Below are positions 16,098 to 25,563 of a stretch of 42,622 nt of DNA, one piece after another; within the stretch, counting starts at the first letter, position 1; the number at the start of each line of letters is the position of its first letter. The position numbers were made by a program, and so were the translations under genes. This DNA comes from Acidobacteriota bacterium (GTDB taxonomy: Bacteria > Acidobacteriota > Blastocatellia > Pyrinomonadales > Pyrinomonadaceae). The stretch lies in NCBI GenBank assembly GCA_003222945.1, contig QHXM01000097.1, positions 1 through 42,622 on the forward strand, given 5' to 3'. The notes beneath the pieces are model-generated. The model worked only from the letters and a program-made list of their open reading frames with translations, searched no databases and was not told the DNA's origin.

Positions 16098-18272
16098 TCA
16101 CGGTCGTGGCTGAAACTCTGGAACGCCCAATCGCCAGAAGAGAAAAGACATTTCGTCTGCAAGCTGAACATCGGACTGTGATTTGGTTGAGCCTATGCCG
16201 TGCCCTGCGTCGTAATCGACTCGCAGGAGTATTGGCTTTCCGCTGGACGTGGCCGCTTGCAGGCGCGCAGCCATCTTAGCAGCCTGCCACGAATCCACAC
16301 GCGGATCGTTTATGCCTGTCGTCAACATCACGGCAGGATAAACAGTGCCGCTCTTGACGTGATGATATGCGCTCATGGCGTACAGCCCTTTGAACCCTTC
16401 AGCGGTTGTGACCGAGCCGAACTCTGGAACGTTCGGCGGACCATTCGGCGTCAACTCTATGCGCAAATTGTCCGAGACGCCAACGCGGTCTAGTGCCGCC
16501 GCGAACAGGTCCGGTCGCTGCGTAATCGCGCCGCCAATCAGGATTCCGCCAGCGCTTGTCCCTGAGCCTGAGAGGTGAGCAGGCGTTGTGTACTTCTCGT
16601 CAATCAAATACTGCGCGCAGGCAATGAAGTCTGTAATCGTATTAAGCTTCGTCAGCTTTCTTCCGGCCTCGTGCCAGTCTTCGCCGTACTCGCCGCCGCC
16701 GCGCACGTGAGCAACGGCATAGACGCCGCCTCGCTCAAGCCACGCTAGAAACGTCGGACTAAAGCTAGGGTTGAGCGTGATGCCGTAAGAGCCGTAGCCT
16801 GTCAGCAAAGTCGGGTGCGAACCGTCGCGCTTGATTCCGCGCTTGTAGATAATTGAGAGCGGGATCATCGTCCCGTCCGGCGCTTTGGCTTTAACCTCGA
16901 CCGATTCTATCTGCGAGAAGTCAACGGGAGACGGCGGCCTGAGTTTTGTATCCGTCAGCTTCCCCGTCTTCGGATCATAAGCGAACCAGAGCGGCGATTT
17001 GGTCCACGAAGTCAGTTGAAGCAGAACGCCTGAAAGTCTTGGGTCTGTGACGAGCGCGCTGATTGTTCCATCGAACGGGAGCGCTATTGATTGCGGCTTG
17101 CTGCCCCGCTCAAACGGAACGCGCAGAAGTCTTCCGATGCCGCCGTCCAGCAGTTGAACGTAGAGCGCATCTTTAGCCACGCCTAGATTAGTCACGACGG
17201 CATCGCTTGGCGGCACGATCACATCTGCGTGAGCAAGGTCAGGCTTTGAGACGCTCGTGCGAATGACCTTGTAGCGCGAAGCGCCGTGATGCGTGAGCAG
17301 GTAAAGATCGTCGCCGCGTACATCAAAGCCTGTGACATCGTCCGAGAAGTCTGTGATCTTCTGCCAGGGGGTCTTCGCGCCATTGATTGCGTCGAGCGGC
17401 GCAGCGTAGAGCATAATCTCGTTGCGAACGAATTGCGTCACGATGCCCAGAACATATTTGGAGGCGGGCGAGTATGTGATGAATGGTCCTTCCGTGTCGG
17501 CAATTGTGACGAGCGGCGAGACGCCGACTCCTAAAACAGCCTGATCTTCATCAGGATTTGTGCCGAGCATGTGACGGTAGATGCGACTCTTCAGGTATTT
17601 ATCCGTAGGCTTCGCATCCGGCCCCAGCTTTTGAAGACGATTGTAGTAGAAGGAGCGACCGTCCGGCAGCCAGGTTGGTCCGCCGAACTGCGCGCGATCA
17701 ATCTGGTCGCTTAACTGTTTGCCCGTCGCGGTCTCTATGACGTACATCACGCTTTCCTCTGAGCCGCCCGGAGAGATGCCATAGGCTACATACTTGCCGT
17801 CAAGCGAAGGCGTGAAGTAATCAATCGAATAGTGCTTGCCTCCTGCAGTTATCTTTTCAGGATCGAATAGCAGCCGCTCCGCCCCTTCGAGGCCGTCGCG
17901 CACGTAGAGCTTGCGATTGTCGTCGCCAGGCTTAACCTTGTAATAGAAATATAGATCGCCCGCGCGCTGCACAGCCGAGACGCTTGTGCCTGCGTTGTCC
18001 AGTTCTTTAATCCGAGCCAGCAACTCTTTGCGACCCGGAATGCGATCCAGCATAGCTTGAGTGTAATCGTTCTGCGCTTTCATCCAACTGATGAACTCAG
18101 GGTCTTTGGTGTTCTCCATCCAGCGATAAGGGTCAACGACCTTCGTGCCGAAATATGCGTCTGTAACTTCACGCACCGGCGCGGCGGGCGGAGAATTTTG
18201 AGCGAGGGCTTGAACTAAACCTGTTAGAAATACTGCAAGACTGATGACAGTAAAAGTAAGAATCTTTTTCAT
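16098..18272 (-). CDS. Secreted prolyl oligopeptidase-family peptidase (S9A)
   Basis: 724 residues. A signal peptide (MKKILTFTVISLAVFLTGLVQALAQ) indicates export. The N-terminal DAYFGTKVVDPYRWMEN motif is typical of prolyl oligopeptidases, followed by a seven-bladed propeller (about residues 70-430) and a C-terminal alpha/beta-hydrolase domain. The nucleophile lies in GSGTSAGG; the acid is in GINDPRVDSW and the histidine in DAGHG. It cleaves short peptides, often after proline, in the periplasm or outside. It is followed by the XylF-like gene after 76 nt, but a shared role is not evident. Two palindromes lie upstream (18317-18346). Confidence 0.92.
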   Translation of the reverse strand: MKKILTFTVISLAVFLTGLVQALAQNSPPAAPVREVTDAYFGTKVVDPYRWMENTKDPEFISWMKAQNDYTQAMLDRIPGRKELLARIKELDNAGTSVSAVQRAGDLYFYYKVKPGDDNRKLYVRDGLEGAERLLFDPEKITAGGKHYSIDYFTPSLDGKYVAYGISPGGSEESVMYVIETATGKQLSDQIDRAQFGGPTWLPDGRSFYYNRLQKLGPDAKPTDKYLKSRIYRHMLGTNPDEDQAVLGVGVSPLVTIADTEGPFITYSPASKYVLGIVTQFVRNEIMLYAAPLDAINGAKTPWQKITDFSDDVTGFDVRGDDLYLLTHHGASRYKVIRTSVSKPDLAHADVIVPPSDAVVTNLGVAKDALYVQLLDGGIGRLLRVPFERGSKPQSIALPFDGTISALVTDPRLSGVLLQLTSWTKSPLWFAYDPKTGKLTDTKLRPPSPVDFSQIESVEVKAKAPDGTMIPLSIIYKRGIKRDGSHPTLLTGYGSYGITLNPSFSPTFLAWLERGGVYAVAHVRGGGEYGEDWHEAGRKLTKLNTITDFIACAQYLIDEKYTTPAHLSGSGTSAGGILIGGAITQRPDLFAAALDRVGVSDNLRIELTPNGPPNVPEFGSVTTAEGFKGLYAMSAYHHVKSGTVYPAVMLTTGINDPRVDSWQAAKMAARLQAATSSGKPILLRVDYDAGHGIGSTKSQSDVQLADEMSFLFWRLGVPEFQPRP

Positions 18273-18316
18273 GGGGGAAAACGCTCCCTTTCTTAAGTTG
18301 AAGAGACGAAGGATTT

Positions 18317-18346
18317 CGCTATTTTATAGCGGCTTGCAATTGCAAG
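18317..18346. promoter_or_regulatory. Two adjacent palindromes with a -10 box, upstream of S9A gene
   Basis: CGCTAT-TTT-ATAGCG (18317-18331) sits next to CTTGCAATTGCAAG (18333-18346), a perfect 14-bp palindrome. On the minus strand TATAAA (18323-18328) could be a -10 box, so the second palindrome would fall in its -35/-10 spacer. They could be an operator for the S9A gene or the end of the ABC operon upstream. Confidence 0.55.
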
Positions 18347-18421
18347 TAGCCGGAATCTGTGGCGCGCATGTTAGCACCACCCGTTGCTTGCAGTCGAAAC
18401 TATTCTTTACGTGCGCTCTCG

Positions 18422-19168
18422 TTACAGACTAAAGACTTCAGACTCCCGTGCATCATGCTCAAGTCCAAGCACTGTCAGTATCTGGTGCATCGCATCAATC
18501 ACTTCCGGATGCGTAGGGTCGCGCGGTCGCTCTGCTGCGAGTTGCAACTCGCAGCGAATACGCGCGGGGCGGTCCGATAGAACTATGACGCGGTCCGCCA
18601 ACTGCGCTGCCTCTTCTATGTCATGAGTAACGAGAACGACTGTGCGCGGGCGCTCCTTAAGCATTCGCGCAAGCTCTCGCCGCAGGCGAAGTCTCGTCAG
18701 GTAATCAAGCGCAGAGAAAGGCTCGTCCAGCAGAAGCGTGTCCGTGTCGCCCGCAAGCGCACGCGCCAATTCAACGCGCTGCTTCATTCCTCCAGACAAT
18801 TGATGTGGATAGTTATCCTCGAAACCTTCCAGACGTATCAATGCAAGCAACTCTTTCAACTCGCGCTCGCGCTCCGTTTTGTCTCGAACATGGCGCAGGC
18901 CCATCTGAATGTTCTCGGCCACAGTGCGCCATGGGAAAAGTCCGTCCTGCTGATAGACCATGCGAACGCGCCCCTTTATTATCACTCGCCCCGAACTGGG
19001 TTTGTCGAACCCGGCGAGCAAGTGAAGCAACGTTGTCTTGCCACAGCCCGAAGGGCCTACGATTGCGACGAATTCGCCGAGCACTATGTTGAGCGAAAAG
19101 TCGCGCAGGACTTCTGTCGCGCCAAACGTGCGCGAGACCGATTCAAGACTGAGCGGCTTATCTTTCAT
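18422..19168 (-). CDS. ABC transporter ATPase, SsuB/TauB-like
   Basis: 248 residues, one ABC cassette: Walker A GPSGCGKTTLLHLLAG, Q loop VYQQDGLFPW, signature LSGGMKQRVELARALA, Walker B TLLLDEPFSALD, and switch histidine VTHDIEEAAQL. The subfamily is that of nitrate/sulfonate/taurine importers. Its start overlaps the end of the permease gene by 11 nt, so both are translated together and work together. No substrate-binding gene lies in the window next to them, so the imported compound cannot be named. Confidence 0.9.
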   Translation of the reverse strand: MKDKPLSLESVSRTFGATEVLRDFSLNIVLGEFVAIVGPSGCGKTTLLHLLAGFDKPSSGRVIIKGRVRMVYQQDGLFPWRTVAENIQMGLRHVRDKTERERELKELLALIRLEGFEDNYPHQLSGGMKQRVELARALAGDTDTLLLDEPFSALDYLTRLRLRRELARMLKERPRTVVLVTHDIEEAAQLADRVIVLSDRPARIRCELQLAAERPRDPTHPEVIDAMHQILTVLGLEHDARESEVFSL

Positions 19169-19931
19169 ATCCCCAACGAAGGTTCGGCAACTTAGTCAAC
19201 TGCAACAGAAGGCGATCAATCACAACGCCTATGAAACCTATGGCGATCATGTTGACGACCAGTAGATCAAGTCTGAGGCCGTTACGCGAATCCCAGATGG
19301 CAAACCCAAGCCCGTCTCGTCCGGCTATCATCTCCGCCGCAACAACTACGACCCATGCGAGTCCGGCTGTGATGCGCAGAGCCGTTATAACCTGCGGCGC
19401 AATCGCTGGCAGCGTCACTTGAGTTAAAAGTTCCGCGCCGCGATAGCCGTAGTTTTCCGCCACGCGAAAAAATACCGCCGGAATACTCGCCACAGCAGCA
19501 ATCGTCGCAAGCACTATGGGAAAGAACGAGGTCATGAAGATAAGAAAGATTGCGGGCCTGTCGCCAATGCCGAACCACAGGATAGCAAACGGAATCCAGG
19601 CGAGCGGCGACAGGTTGCGAAAGAAGTTTACAGTTGGGAGAAGCGCACGCCGCGCACGCGCACGATCCCCCAAAATGAGTCCGACCGGAATGCCGAGCAC
19701 AACGGCCAGAGCAAAGCCAAGCGTAACGCGAAAGAGCGAAGCCACAAGGTCATCGAAAAGTCGCCCCGCTCTAATCTCTTCACCGAAACCTTGCACAACA
19801 GATTGCGGAGAAGGAAACTCCGACTCCGGGAACAACTGAAGCCATGAGATTAAAACCCACAGAGCAACGATAATTATCAGAACGATAACGGGAAGAACAC
19901 GCGTCTTCCCCGATAATTTCTCTTCCTTCAT
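19158..19931 (-). CDS. ABC transporter permease, SsuC/TauC-like
   Basis: 257 residues with about six membrane helices. The central loop PTVNFFRNLSPLAWIPFAILWFGIGDRPAIF and the segment VAENYGYRGAELLTQVTLPAIAPQ are the usual features of the nitrate/sulfonate/taurine permease group (the EAA-type loop contacts the ATPase). It is the first gene of a two-gene unit with the overlapping ATPase. A binding protein is missing here; it may lie elsewhere in the genome. Confidence 0.9.
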   Translation of the reverse strand: MKEEKLSGKTRVLPVIVLIIIVALWVLISWLQLFPESEFPSPQSVVQGFGEEIRAGRLFDDLVASLFRVTLGFALAVVLGIPVGLILGDRARARRALLPTVNFFRNLSPLAWIPFAILWFGIGDRPAIFLIFMTSFFPIVLATIAAVASIPAVFFRVAENYGYRGAELLTQVTLPAIAPQVITALRITAGLAWVVVVAAEMIAGRDGLGFAIWDSRNGLRLDLLVVNMIAIGFIGVVIDRLLLQLTKLPNLRWGYER

Positions 19932-20188
19932 CCCAGTGCTTCGCGTGGTTCGCGTATTTTGCGGTCTGAAATCTCCGAAGACTCAATTTGGACGGACGAA
20001 CCCTTTTCTGATGACCCTTTGCTTGCTCATCTTATAACACACGCGCGCGAACCTACGCCAAAGAAACCTCAAACCCGGCTTCGCAATAGTTTGACATCTA
20101 ACACGCGCGACGCCTAACATGCGGCGCACAGCCTGAACCGATTAAGAAGGCAAAAGCTCTACGAATTAAAAACCCCGGAGTAACTAAT

Positions 20189-20398
20189 ATGGCAGACAAC
20201 GATCAAGTAATCGCCAATCAGGAAAAGATTATGGCGAACCAGGAAGAGATCAGACGCAATCAGGAAGAGATCAAGCGAAATCAGGTGGACATCAAATCGA
20301 ACCAGGACAAACTGGATCAGGTTATAGCCAACCAATCACGCATGGAAGAGAATCAACGACAGATTCTAGCCAATCAGGAAAAGATTATGGGCAAATAG
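20189..20398 (+). CDS. Small N-at-d coiled-coil protein (69 aa)
   Basis: 69 residues, almost entirely heptads of the form I-x-x-N-Q-x-x: IRRNQEE, IKRNQVD, IKSNQDK, then QILANQEK. Isoleucine or leucine takes one core position (a) and asparagine the other (d), the pattern known from trimeric autotransporter stalks, where Asn layers bind anions. The DNA shows the 21-bp (seven-codon) repeat too; a 20-bp stretch occurs at both ends of the repeat. The start is an ATG after CCGGAG. No signal peptide, membrane helix or other domain is visible, so it would be a free coiled coil, probably trimeric. It stands alone ahead of the glycosidase gene. Function unknown. Confidence 0.75.
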   Translation: MADNDQVIANQEKIMANQEEIRRNQEEIKRNQVDIKSNQDKLDQVIANQSRMEENQRQILANQEKIMGK

Positions 20399-20615
20399 CT
20401 GGACCTGCTGGACGAGCGCGCAGGCTGGAGTAGTTAAAAACTTCCCTCGTCTCTTCGGCCTGCCGCGCAACCAGTTGCGCACAGTAATGTCTTAATCCCT
20501 CTCTACGCTTTCGCTCTTCGCGCTCTAATCTACGGCGGCAGTGAATCTATTTTCTATAAACGTCATAACGTATAAAATCATCCCTCAAATTCTGCAACCC
20601 GCATGGAGGCGCACG

Positions 20616-23321
20616 TTGAAGACAAGCCGGATAGCTCCCCGTCTAACTTTCGGCTTGCTCTTAATCTTCTCTTTCACGCTCGGAGTTAAAGCTCAAATGG
20701 ACGCAACGCTTACACCCAAATTCAACTTGAGAAAGAGCGGTCTTGAGCTTCGACGGAGCGCGCAAGCTGGAACTTTCTTCGACGTTGTTGGTCGCAAGTC
20801 AGCCGCCGCAGGCTACGAGAATCGTTCATTTGAAACGTGGGTCTATCCCTTGAAAATTCTGGACGACTTTAAACTCTCGTTTCATCTGGAAGGCTACCCG
20901 CTTGAGATTCAGGGCGCGGACATTATGACTCAGATAAGCGTGCGCCCGGAAGCGACCACACTAACCTACACGCACGCAGCCTTCACCGTCCACGAGATAA
21001 TCTTCGCGCCGCTGGACGAACAGGGCGTCGTCATGCTCTTAGATATTGAGAGCGTGTTGCCAATGACCATCACCGCCGCTTTTCGCCCGCGCCTGAAGCT
21101 GATGTGGCCCGCAGGATTGATGACGGGCAGCCTGTATTGGGACGAGAAGAGTCACGTCTATTACATCACGGAAGAGACGCACCGCTTCGCAGGCGTCGTT
21201 GGGTCTCCGCAAGCGCGAGACATCTCCGTGATGCCCTATCAGGAAGAGCCGCGTGATGTGCCGATTCAATTTGTGTTGAACGTTCCCGCAGAGGCGATGA
21301 AGTCTCACTTCGTTCCAATCGTTATCGCTGGAAGCGTCGAAGGCGCAGGGCGCGCGAAAGGGAGTTACGACAAACTTCTCAACAATGCGGAAGCGCTCTA
21401 CGAAAAGAACGTAACTTATTACGAGCGGCTACGACGCGAGACCACACAGATTGAAACTCCTGATGAGCGTCTGAACACTGCTTTCGAGTGGGCGAAGGTC
21501 GGAGTTGATAAAGGCGTCGCCACGAATCCTTATCTAGGCACAGGACTTCTAGCGGGCTTTCGCACTTCGGGCGAGAGCGAACGTCCCGGCTTCGCATGGT
21601 TCTTCGGGCGCGACGCGCTCTGGACCTCGTTCGCTCTCAACTCCTACGGCGACTTCGCAACAACGCGCACTGCTCTTGAGTTTCTAAAAAAATTTCAGCG
21701 CGCTGACGGCAGGATTCCGCACGAGATTTCCCAGAGCGCGTCATTGATTCCCTGGTTCACAGACTATCCATACCCCTGGGCGAGCGCAGACGCGACACCG
21801 CTCTACGTCATAGCCCACGCGGACTACTGGCGCGCAAGCGGCGACACCGATTTCCTGAAAGCAAACTGGGATTCAATCTTGAAAGCCTACCGCTTCACAG
21901 CCGCGACCGACACGGACAGTAACGGTCTTATCGAAAACACAAAGTTCGGTCACGGCTGGGTCGAAGGCGGCGCGCTCTACCCTCCGCACGAAGAGATTTA
22001 CATGCAGGGCCTCTGGGTCGAAGCGTCACGCGACATCGCAGAGATGGCTGAAGCGATGAACGATAAGAAACTCGCAGAAGAAGCGCACGCCGTAGCTGAG
22101 CGCACAACTGCCGCGCTTGAGAAAACTTACTGGCTAGACACTTCCGGCTACTACGCATTCGCAACATCACAGCCCACCAAAACGCATCGTGAGGCAGACC
22201 CAGGCCCGAACCGTGAGAGACGACAATCTCGCATGAACGAGTTGGACAAGGCGCGCATTATTGACGAAGACACGGTGATGCCCGCAGTCCCGCTCTGGTT
22301 CAGAGTGCCGGAAGACAGACACGCGCAAGATGAGATTGACCATCTGGGTTCAGGCCAGATTGCGACTGACTGGGGCGCGCGAATCATCTCTAACAAGAGC
22401 GAGCTTTACGATCCGCTCTCTTATCATAACGGCTCTGTGTGGCCTCTCTTCACGGGCTGGGCTTCTTTGGGCGCGTATCGTTACGGACGTTCACACATTG
22501 GCTATCAAGCATTGATGGCAAACTCGCTTCTAACCTACACGGGCGCGCCAGGCTACGTCACAGAACTTCTCTCAGGCGACTTCAACACGGCCTTCGGGCG
22601 TTCGTCTCATCACCAAATCTGGTCCGAGGCGATGGTTATAACGCCCACTTTGCGCGGCCTGCTTGGAATCGAAGTGATGGAAGCAGGAAGCACGTTGCGT
22701 TTTGCTCCTCAGCTTCCAATAAACTGGACTAGCGTTGCTGTCAGGAACGTGCGCGCTGGCGCAAACTCGTTTGACTTGAAACTTGTGCGAACTGAACACC
22801 GCGAAACAATCACAATCACGCGGCGCGAGATTGAGAAGCAGACGAACGGCGCGGCGTATCGTCTCCCAAAGTTTGTGCTTGCGCCCTCGTTCCCGCTCGA
22901 CGCGCGCATACGCAAAGTCACAATCAACGGGCGCAACGCCAGGTTCACTGTGAAGCAGTTGGGCGATAGGCAATTCGCAGAAGTTGTCGTGGGCGAAGTC
23001 ATGCCGTCAAATGAAATCGTTTTCACTTACGGCGAAGGCACGGACGTTTACACAGAACCGGAAATCCCGCAAACGGGCGCAAGCGACCAGGGCTTGCGAA
23101 TCCTACGCTCGCGTGTTGAGGCGAATGAACTACATCTTACGCTCGAAGGCTTGGGCGGCCACGACTATTCTTTGAAAGCACTCTCGCCTAAACATCTCAT
23201 AGAGACGAGCGGCGTTCGCCTTAAATCAAACGACCCACATGAGCCTCAACAACTCAACATCAAGTTTGAGGGAGCGCCAGATGTTTACGTTCGGCGCGAG
23301 ATTGTTATTCCGCTTCGATAA
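20616..23321 (+). CDS. Secreted amylo-alpha-1,6-glucosidase-like hydrolase (MGH1/GDE_C type)
   Basis: 901 residues from the TTG at 20616. This start is chosen because GGAGG lies at 20605-20609, 6 nt before it, and it places a signal peptide (RLTFGLLLIFSFTLGVKAQ) at the N-terminus; a GTG at 20541 gives a longer and poorer one. An N-terminal beta-sandwich (about residues 35-270) is followed by an (alpha/alpha)6 barrel with RPGFAWFFGRDALWTSFALNSYG, then GRIPHEIS, YPWASADATPLYV, and DSNGLIENTKFGHGWVEGG. These fit glycogen-debranching and GH63/GH15-like enzymes. It probably releases glucose or similar from branched glucans outside the cytoplasm. No other sugar hydrolase lies beside it. Confidence 0.85.
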   Translation: MKTSRIAPRLTFGLLLIFSFTLGVKAQMDATLTPKFNLRKSGLELRRSAQAGTFFDVVGRKSAAAGYENRSFETWVYPLKILDDFKLSFHLEGYPLEIQGADIMTQISVRPEATTLTYTHAAFTVHEIIFAPLDEQGVVMLLDIESVLPMTITAAFRPRLKLMWPAGLMTGSLYWDEKSHVYYITEETHRFAGVVGSPQARDISVMPYQEEPRDVPIQFVLNVPAEAMKSHFVPIVIAGSVEGAGRAKGSYDKLLNNAEALYEKNVTYYERLRRETTQIETPDERLNTAFEWAKVGVDKGVATNPYLGTGLLAGFRTSGESERPGFAWFFGRDALWTSFALNSYGDFATTRTALEFLKKFQRADGRIPHEISQSASLIPWFTDYPYPWASADATPLYVIAHADYWRASGDTDFLKANWDSILKAYRFTAATDTDSNGLIENTKFGHGWVEGGALYPPHEEIYMQGLWVEASRDIAEMAEAMNDKKLAEEAHAVAERTTAALEKTYWLDTSGYYAFATSQPTKTHREADPGPNRERRQSRMNELDKARIIDEDTVMPAVPLWFRVPEDRHAQDEIDHLGSGQIATDWGARIISNKSELYDPLSYHNGSVWPLFTGWASLGAYRYGRSHIGYQALMANSLLTYTGAPGYVTELLSGDFNTAFGRSSHHQIWSEAMVITPTLRGLLGIEVMEAGSTLRFAPQLPINWTSVAVRNVRAGANSFDLKLVRTEHRETITITRREIEKQTNGAAYRLPKFVLAPSFPLDARIRKVTINGRNARFTVKQLGDRQFAEVVVGEVMPSNEIVFTYGEGTDVYTEPEIPQTGASDQGLRILRSRVEANELHLTLEGLGGHDYSLKALSPKHLIETSGVRLKSNDPHEPQQLNIKFEGAPDVYVRREIVIPLR

Positions 23322-23379
23322 TTGGTTCAATCCCTTGCTATAATATGCTCTCAATAAATCTAATACCGGAGAAGAATCC

Positions 23380-25416
23380 ATGAAACGCTACGCCAAAGGA
23401 GTGTTGCTTCTAGTGCTGGCGCTCGCTTGCACTGCAAGTGCCCAGACGTTTCGACCATTTACAATCACAGACCTTTTGAAAGTTCGTCGCGTAGGCGACC
23501 CGCAGCTTTCGCCCGATGGCCGCACCATAGCCTACACGGTCACGGACATTGACATGGTTGCCAATCGCGGTATCCCGCAAATCTATCTTGTGCCTGTGGC
23601 GGGCGGCGAGCCGAAACTTCTCCCTTCTGGTCTTCGCACAAGCTCGCCTCGCTGGTCTCCCGACGGAAAAAGAATTGCTTACACAAGCGGCGGGCAAATC
23701 TGGACGATTGATGTTGCGAGCGGCGAGACTAAGAAGATTACCAATCTCTCTACAGGCGCAAGTGATCCAGTCTGGTCGCCCGACGGCAAGATGATAGCTT
23801 TCGTCTCGGACGTTTACCCTGATTGCACAACGGACGATTGCAATAAGAAGCGAGACCAGCAGGCGGAAGAGAGTAAGGTCAAAGCTAAGACTATTGACAG
23901 GCTTCTATATCGCCACTGGAACGCTTGGAAGGACAACAAGCGCACACACATCTTCGTTGTTTCACTTGATAATGGTGACGCGCGTGACCTGACACCGGGC
24001 GATTACGATTCGCCGCCGTTTAGTCTTGGTGGTCCGACCAACTACGCCTTCTCGCCCGACTCAACAAAGCTCGCCTTCGTCAGCAACCGCGACAAGGTCG
24101 AGGCTACATCCACGAACAGCGACATCTTCATCGTTCCCGTCACGGGCGGAGACCCAACGCGCATCACCGCAAGCAACTTGGCAGCAGACGAAGGACCTGT
24201 CTTCTCGCCCGATGGACGCTACCTTGCCTATCGCTCGCAATCGCGCCCGGGTTTCGAGAGCGATCTGTGGAAGCTGATGCTCTACGACCGACAGAGCGGA
24301 AAGTCTCGCTCGCTCACGGACAGACTGGACAACTACGTCGAGAGCATAACTTTCACGCCCGACAGCCAGAGGATTCTAATCACTGTCGGCGAGCGCGGGC
24401 TTCAACCAGTCTATTCCGTTTCAGTCAACGGCGAGATAAAGAAACTCATCGCCGACGGCTCTAACGATAGCGTGGAAGTAAGCAACGATGGCCGCACTCT
24501 TGTCTTTACGCGCAGTAGCTCCACGATGCCTACGGAGATTTTCCGCGCCAACATGGACGGAAGCAATGTTGCGCAGGTGACGCACACGAACGACGCTTAC
24601 CTCTCAGCTTTCAACCTAAGACCGCAAGAGCCTGTCTCCTGGACCGGCGCAGGGGGGACGAAGATTCAGGGGTGGATAGTGAAGCCAGCGAACTTCACGC
24701 CGACGAAGAAATGGCCGCTTGTTGTGCTGATTCACGGTGGACCGCAAGGCGCTTGGAACGACAACTGGGGCTATCGCTGGAATCCGCAGGTCTTCGCGTC
24801 CGCTGGCTACGTCGTCTTCACTCCGAACCCGCGCGGCTCTACGGGCTTCGGCCAAAAGTTTGTTGACGAGATTTCGGGCGACTGGGGCGGCAAGGCTTAC
24901 ATGGACATTATGAACGGCGTCGCTTCGGTCATCTCAACGAACAATTTCATAGACAAAGATCGCATAGGAGCGGCTGGCGCTTCCTACGGCGGCTACATGA
25001 TTGATTGGATTGAAGGACACAATAACGACAAGCGATTCCGTTTCAAGGTTCTGGTCTCGCACGACGGCGTCTATAACCTGGCGAGCATGTACGGCGCGAC
25101 GGAAGAACTCTGGTTCACGGATTAGGAGTTTAAGGGAACGCCCTGGACCAACCCGCAGATGTATGAGCACTGGTCGCCCTCAAACTTTGTCAAGAATTTC
25201 AACACGCCCATGTTGGTCGTTCACGGCGAGATGGACTATCGCGTGCCCGTAACGGAAGGCTTGCAGCTTTTCACAGCGCTCCAGCGAATGGGCGTTGACT
25301 CAAAGCTTCTATACTTCCCAGACGAAGGCCACTGGGTGTTGAAGCCGCAGAATTCAGAGCTTTGGTATCACACGGTTCTGGATTGGCTTGGCAAGTATCT
25401 GAAACCGAACTCTTAA
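23380..25416 (+). pseudogene. S9 prolyl-oligopeptidase-like peptidase, amber-interrupted
   Basis: One frame of 678 codons, broken at codon 582 (25123-25125) by TAG. The first part has a signal peptide, propeller repeats (LSPDGRTIAYTVT, SPDGKRIAY, SPDSTKLAF, SPDGRYLAY) and the nucleophile Ser535 in GAAGASYGGYM. The second part, in the same frame, holds the catalytic Asp619 (HGEMDYRVP) and His651 (DEGHWV). The context GCC TTC-like ELWFTD-stop-EFKGTPW has Trp at the stop in relatives (EFKG after W is the usual), so one base change TGG to TAG is likely. Without read-through or correction no active enzyme forms. The start has a GGAGAAG site. It could be a real mutation, a sequence error or a read-through site. 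Confidence 0.88.
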
Positions 25417-25532
25417 ACTAACCCACAGAGGCGCAGAGACCGGAGAGAAAGTATGGAATAGAATCAAAGATAACAGATTTGAGATTTCAAATTTTCTATC
25501 TCAAATTCTTCTCTGTGTCTCTGTGGTTAATG
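25416..25532. repeat. Word-repeat inverted repeat (CACAGAG-type)
   Basis: The arm CCCACAGAGGCGCAGAGACC (25422-25441) pairs with the arm at 25506-25532 (CTGTGTCTCTGTGGTTAAT), with an inner stem TTTGAGAT/ATCTCAAA at 25478-25485/25498-25505. It lies between two genes on the same strand. Confidence 0.8.
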
Positions 25533-25563
25533 TATTTGAATCACCCAAGCAAGGATAAGAACA

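Noticed and set aside
20541-20615. GTG start of the glycosidase at 20541
   Set aside because: GGAGG with the right spacing lies before TTG 20616, and the later start places a proper signal peptide first.
25159-25416. Separate gene after the amber codon
   Set aside because: It continues the S9 peptidase in the same frame with its catalytic Asp and His, so it is the second part of one gene.
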